Shown piece by piece: positions 5,471 through 5,842 of a DNA stretch of 5,842 nt. The position numbers were made by a program, and so were the translations under genes. The first letter of the stretch is position 1. Each line of letters starts with the position of its first letter. The notes below the pieces were generated by a model. It was given only the letters and a program-made list of their open reading frames with translations. It was not told the DNA's origin and did not search any database. This DNA comes from Acidobacteriota bacterium (GTDB lineage: Bacteria; Acidobacteriota; Terriglobia; Acidiferrales; UBA7541), in assembly GCA_016179005.1 (NCBI GenBank), contig JACOSF010000181.1:1-5842 (forward strand). Reading direction: 5' to 3'.

Positions 5471-5476
5471 TACAAT
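5471..5476 (+). promoter_or_regulatory. Possible -10 element of the transketolase gene
   Basis: TACAAT (5 of 6 matches to TATAAT) lies 43 bases upstream of the start codon, in a locally AT-rich stretch (AAAAATTCTGTACAATG) within GC-rich DNA. No good -35 hexamer is visible at the right distance; that position falls in the tail of the hairpin repeat at 5440-5455. Confidence 0.45.
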
Positions 5477-5507
5477 GCCGAGTCTCACGAACACGGGACA
5501 GAATTGC

Positions 5508-5513
5508 AGGAGA
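5508..5513 (+). promoter_or_regulatory. Ribosome-binding site of the transketolase
   Basis: AGGAGA ends 6 bases before ATG at 5520. It decides this start over the in-frame ATG codons at 5547 and 5559, which have no comparable site. Confidence 0.8.
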
Positions 5514-5519
5514 GAGTGT

Positions 5520-5842
5520 ATGGCCGCCAGTCCGAAGGGAGCACCGATGTCTGCCAGCATGGAAACGATCCGTGAGAAGGCCAAGATGCTGCGCATCCAC
5601 TCGATGCGGGCGACCACCGCGGCGGGCTCGGGGCATCCCACGTCGTGCCTTTCCGCGGCGGACGTGGTGGCGGCGCTTTTCTTCCACGCCATGAAGTTTG
5701 AGAAGCTGAACCCCAATTCGGCGACCAGCGACCGCTTCGTGCTCTCCAAGGGACATGCGGCGCCGCTGCTCTATGCGGCGCTGGCCGAGGCGGGCGTGAT
5801 CCCCGTGGCCAGGCTGCTCACGCTGCGCGAATTTTCGAGCGA
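5520..5842 (+). CDS. tkt: Transketolase, N-terminal part (3' end outside window)
   Basis: The frame from ATG at 5520 stays open to the end of the window, giving 107 codons of an enzyme that is usually 610-670 residues. The start is supported by AGGAGA 6 bases upstream. The visible part is the beginning of the thiamine diphosphate-binding Pyr/PP module: KAKMLRIHSMRATTAAGSGHPTSCLSAADVVAALFF, with His39 in the GSGHP motif that contacts substrate and cofactor, then DRFVLSKGHAAPLLYAALAEAG (71-92) with the conserved KGHA. Transketolase moves two-carbon units between sugar phosphates in the non-oxidative pentose phosphate pathway, in the cytoplasm, using thiamine diphosphate and a divalent metal. 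The spelling SGHPTSCLSAADVVAALFF looks closest to the shorter TKT-like transketolases. Because the 3' end is missing, I cannot exclude a split enzyme with separate N- and C-terminal subunits. The gene is divergent from the aminotransferase. Confidence 0.9.
   Translation, partial: MAASPKGAPMSASMETIREKAKMLRIHSMRATTAAGSGHPTSCLSAADVVAALFFHAMKFEKLNPNSATSDRFVLSKGHAAPLLYAALAEAGVIPVARLLTLREFSS

Noticed and set aside
5361..5756. Minus-strand frames opposite the transketolase start
   Set aside because: The plus strand carries an unmistakable transketolase N-terminus with a strong ribosome-binding site; the minus frames show no family features and run through hairpin repeats.
1..5842. A defence, secretion or biosynthetic gene cluster
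   Set aside because: The genes are on mixed strands, separated by repeat-rich gaps, and belong to unrelated housekeeping functions. Nothing links them as one system.

Overview
The window looks like a chromosomal segment of an Acidobacteriota bacterium, probably of the Terriglobia/Koribacter/Solibacter type. This rests on a C-terminal piece of a VWFA-related Acidobacterial protein at the left edge, GC-rich codon use in all genes, and intergenic DNA full of GC-rich hairpins ending in a CTACACG-like tail. There is no rRNA, tRNA, CRISPR array, transposase or phage gene. The species cannot be named from this sequence alone.

Layout: (1) 1-531, plus strand, 3' end of the VWFA-related gene. (2) 532-639, a short convergent intergenic gap with two complete copies and one truncated copy of a hairpin repeat. 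(3) 640-3097, minus strand, a Lon-type AAA+ protease gene interrupted by an exact 16-bp tandem duplication at 2781-2812. Removing one copy restores an uninterrupted 813-residue protein. (4) 3098-3250, a G-rich, telomere-like low-complexity stretch. (5) 3251-3406, plus strand, a 51-residue putative zinc-binding protein. (6) 3412-3439, four 7-bp tandem repeats. (7) 3473-3847, minus strand, a 124-residue protein of unknown function. (8) 3861-4017, a compound hairpin-rich repeat region. (9) 4021-5223, minus strand, a class V PLP-dependent aminotransferase of the alanine-glyoxylate/serine-pyruvate type. (10) 5224-5519, a divergent intergenic region with two more hairpins and a likely promoter. (11) 5520-window end, plus strand, the first 107 codons of a transketolase.

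The genes do not form one pathway or a recognisable defence or biosynthetic system. The aminotransferase (glyoxylate/serine/alanine metabolism) and the transketolase (pentose phosphate pathway) are divergently arranged central-metabolism genes. The Lon-like protease would belong to protein quality control. I found no strong candidate for an undescribed multi-gene system. The points most worth a second look are the 16-bp duplication in the protease gene, the family of hairpin repeats placed at gene ends (one supplies the protease stop codon), and the small putative zinc protein flanked by low-complexity repeats.
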